A stretch of 64,000 nucleotides of DNA from Oreocharis arfaki (lineage: Eukaryota > Chordata > Aves > Passeriformes > Paramythiidae). The notes beneath the pieces are model-generated. The model saw nothing but the letters and a program-made list of their open reading frames with translations. It searched no databases and was not told the DNA's origin. Within the stretch, counting starts at the first letter, position 1, and each line of letters starts with the position of its first letter. Shown here piece after piece: positions 61,111-64,000 of this stretch. Position numbers and translations under genes: made by a program. The stretch lies in contig VZRR01006572.1 of the NCBI GenBank assembly GCA_013398015.1, forward strand, positions 1-64,000, given 5' to 3'.

Positions 61111-64000
61111 ACATATATATATAAATTATATAAATTATATGAAGATACATAAAGGCCATATATCATCTCTAACAACACCTTATAGTGGAAGTTCAGATCA
61201 CAGAATCACTACCAAGGTCATCATTAACTTCTTGATGGTGATGTCAGCCTATAACATACAGGAACAGGAGGCAACCACTTTTCATCTTCTTCCTTTTGCC
61301 CCTCAAACAATAGGAACTTGTGTTCACACTCCTTAATGGCTAAGCCTATCCAGAGAAATTTGTTCAGTATAATTATGTTGACTATGTCCCTTGGGCTGCA
61401 TCTTTAATGAGAGATGGAGAGCAGGACCAGGAAAGAGTTTCTGGTGAGCTTTGTGAGCTGTGAATCTTTCTTTGCCATCTTTGCCTGAGTTGTAGCTCAG
61501 GCTTGACGTGCTTGGCCTCTGCTCAAAAACTTCTGGGCAGCACAGAATTGTGGATGGACTGGGCTGCAGTGTTCGAAGCACTTTCCATGCCCCATCCTTC
61601 CTTTCTGCATGAATTACTGCATTAGGTGTATTTGTTAAGAACTGAAGATTTATAGGATGAATCATATCAGCATGTGCTCATAAGACTCTCTCTGGACTCA
61701 CAGTCAGCTGACAGTACCACACTCTCTTGTTCTGCTTTGGTCAATTCCAGCATGACTTTCAGGAAACACCAAAACCAATCCAGTACCACATTTGGCTTAC
61801 GCTGCCCATACCCATTTGTGGATGTTAGAGAAGCTAATGTTGTGTGACTTAATTTTCTTTCATGCATGACTATATGTTGCTTTCTGGTTTTACTAAGTAT
61901 GCCTAAGTTAGAGCATACATAGCTTTTCAATAACTCAACAGCAAAACAGCAGATCCAAAGTATATGAATTTAGAGATAGCTGGCCAGTGTTTGGATTTGC
62001 ATCAGATTTATAAAGCTGATAGGATGAATATTACCATAATAGTTTAAACAAGAAATAAGGCAAAATCCATTGATGTGCTGGACAGCCAGACATTTACTGA
62101 GGAATTGGCAGAAACAATGTAATATAAATTATTGAAAAAGAAGTGATAAATGGCAACAATATCTACCAGGCAGTTAAAACCGTTTACATGACACAAAATG
62201 TCTTCTCAAAAACCAGAAAATCATTCAATATATTGGAATGTCTCCCAAATGACAAAGAAAGAATACAAAATGGGATTCAAGAAATAAGACAAAGCTCTCA
62301 AAGGGAAAAAAATTTATATTGATGACACAATGTGAGAAATATGTGGCTATTTGCAATCCGTATTCCACAATTCTTTTAAGCATTATTTAAGAAAAATGTA
62401 TTCTATGGAAGTTAATTACTTCTAACTTGCTAACATGTTACATTTGCTGCTATAACATGTAACAGCAAATCAGACTGACTGAAAAAGAACAGGTAGTACT
62501 TGCAAGGTCCTTCACAAGATAATGGCCATATTTTTTTACCAATCCAGAAAAAGTACACATTCTCATGTAATAAATATTATACTGAAAATGTATATACTCT
62601 TTTTTCTGTGTTTTGAGAAACAAAGATTGCTCTCCGAAACTTCTGCTTTGTTGTATAACCATGCATGTACCCACACACATACACGCGTCAACTGGAGAAT
62701 TTTCTACTAAGCCACATACCTGCCGGAAACGGAGAGAGCAGACATTGGGTAAATCAATCTAGAACAATTTCAAAGTTGTTCCGTCAAAACAGCTTTTTTT
62801 ACCAGTGAAAATGTAAAGAACAATTAAAATATTTGAAAGATTTGTAATAAATTCATTGAAGTCAAATAAAGCAAAGAAAACTCTTTTTGCATTTTCAACT
62901 AAACAGTTTTCTTCATACCACACAGCACAAGAGGCAAATGAGAGCACTCAAATGATTAGAAGCCTGATCTAAGGTCATAAAAATTCTTTATACCTACAAC
63001 AATGCTTCAGCCAAGTTCAATTGGACCCCGTAGCAATGTTGCTTATAACCTCTGACTACTAGCCAAAAAACCCAAACAAGATTGAGAATGGCAGAGTTTG
63101 AGGACAAAAGCTGTCCATTGTCTGGACAAACAAAGAAATAAAAACAATTAGGTCACATATCCTCTGCCTTTAGTAGGGAAATCTAAAAAATTCAAAAGGC
63201 TGAAATCATGCTTTTAAAAATCTTCCCCCTCAACCACACCTTTGACAGAAACGGCTTCATGAAGTGTGTATATATATATATATTTTTTTTTTTTTTTTAC
63301 TAAAACACAGGATGTAACCATCATAACTGTTACAAAACCAAAACCAGAAAGGTTTTGTTTTTTTTTACCTATCATCTGTTACATGAAGAGGGAGTACTAA
63401 CACTGCTAGAAATGTGCAGAAACCAAAGAAGCCAAAAGAAAACAGATGAAGTTTATCTACAGCAAATATTAGTAATTTACCTGGATGTACAAAAAACACA
63501 AACAAAAATTCCAAATTGCTCTAAATAATATGTTGCAAAACATACAAAAATATATGTATAATTGTTCTATGTCTCAAAAAAAAAAATAGCAAAGGACTTA
63601 ACAAAAGCATATAACTACAGCAAAAGCTACTATAGGTAGTAGTTCACTTACCTGCTCCTATGAGAATAACTGACAATGCTCCAACTAAATTCAGTGGGAG
63701 AAGGGTTGGAGCTTCCGGGTGAGTAAATGACTGCGTTTGTGTGAGCTGTATTCACAAGGTTTATGTGAAAAACCTGAGTCTGCCCTTCAAACTGCTCAGT
63801 GTGGCGGTGTGCTGCCCAGCGCCCTGCAGCAGCCAGGATGCTCAGACAAATTTTGTGCCAGGTAGTAACCAGCATGGTCACTGTGCCCAGCACAGGTCAC
63901 AGCACACTGAGCAGCTGACTGAAATAGAAAACATTCTCTTAGAATCCTTAAATGAATTCATGTTGATGACTTCTCATTGGCAGGAGACAATAGCTGAGAA
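61111..64000. other. Intergenic to window edge, no confirmed gene
   Basis: This contains a short (TA)n tract at 61,112-61,140 and a minus-strand region with few stops at 61,333-61,930 (two adjacent frames of 110 and 87 codons, no family recognised). It also contains the (TA)n/poly-T tract at 63,268-63,298 and a weak minus-strand exon candidate at 63,652-63,875. In mammals the next gene downstream of ATP6V0D2 is SLC7A13 on the opposite strand, but I see no SLC7 motif here. Confidence 0.5.
63268..63298. repeat. (TA)n followed by a T-run
   Basis: About seven TA units run directly into 17-18 consecutive T. It could be the remnant of a poly(A) tail read on the opposite strand, but no element body was recognised beside it. 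Confidence 0.85.

Noticed and set aside
62442..62470. Inverted repeat ATTTGCTG...CAGCAAAT
   Set aside because: An 8-base stem with a 13-base loop is expected by chance in 64 kb and is not linked to any gene.
1..64000. CRISPR arrays, bacterial operons, insertion sequences or phage modules
   Set aside because: Spliced introns, CR1 LINEs and MIR-like sequence show vertebrate nuclear DNA. No regularly spaced repeats or prokaryotic gene layout are present.

Overview
This window is vertebrate nuclear DNA, almost certainly from a bird. It is AT-rich and gene-poor. It carries several CR1 LINE fragments with the avian 3' tail (repeated GAATCATA-type 8-mers next to a 'ggttggaa' block), an apparent avian-type endogenous retrovirus LTR, and only one recognisable gene, which is split by GT-AG introns. 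The species cannot be named from the sequence alone.

Layout: 1-39,000 is intergenic sequence with no convincing exon. It holds CR1 copies at about 9,139-10,107, 14,673-14,800, 22,758-22,858 and 25,475-26,460, plus simple repeats. From 39,203 to 58,637 the + strand carries a complete eight-exon gene for the d subunit of the V-ATPase Vo sector, best assigned to ATP6V0D2. I assembled all exon phases by hand. They join without a frameshift into 351 codons plus a stop, the length expected of the family. A poly(A) signal lies at 58,884-58,889. Introns 1, 3 and 4 hold a CR1, an LTR interrupted by a CR1, and a MIR-like SINE. From about 58,910 to 64,000 I see intergenic DNA with one short CR1 tail, AT-rich simple repeats and one weak minus-strand exon candidate at the right edge.

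The gene's product is the collar subunit that joins the V1 central rotor stalk to the membrane c-ring of the proton pump. In mammals the d2 isoform is tissue-restricted (osteoclasts, kidney, lung and similar tissues). The reading here mixes d1-like and d2-like residues.

I found no undescribed biological system. The most interesting observations are a GC-AG intron (intron 4), a CR1 copy with a 5' inversion that looks like a twin-priming product, a CR1 inserted inside an LTR within intron 3, a start codon lying inside a strong splice-acceptor-like sequence, and the d1/d2 mosaic character of the protein.
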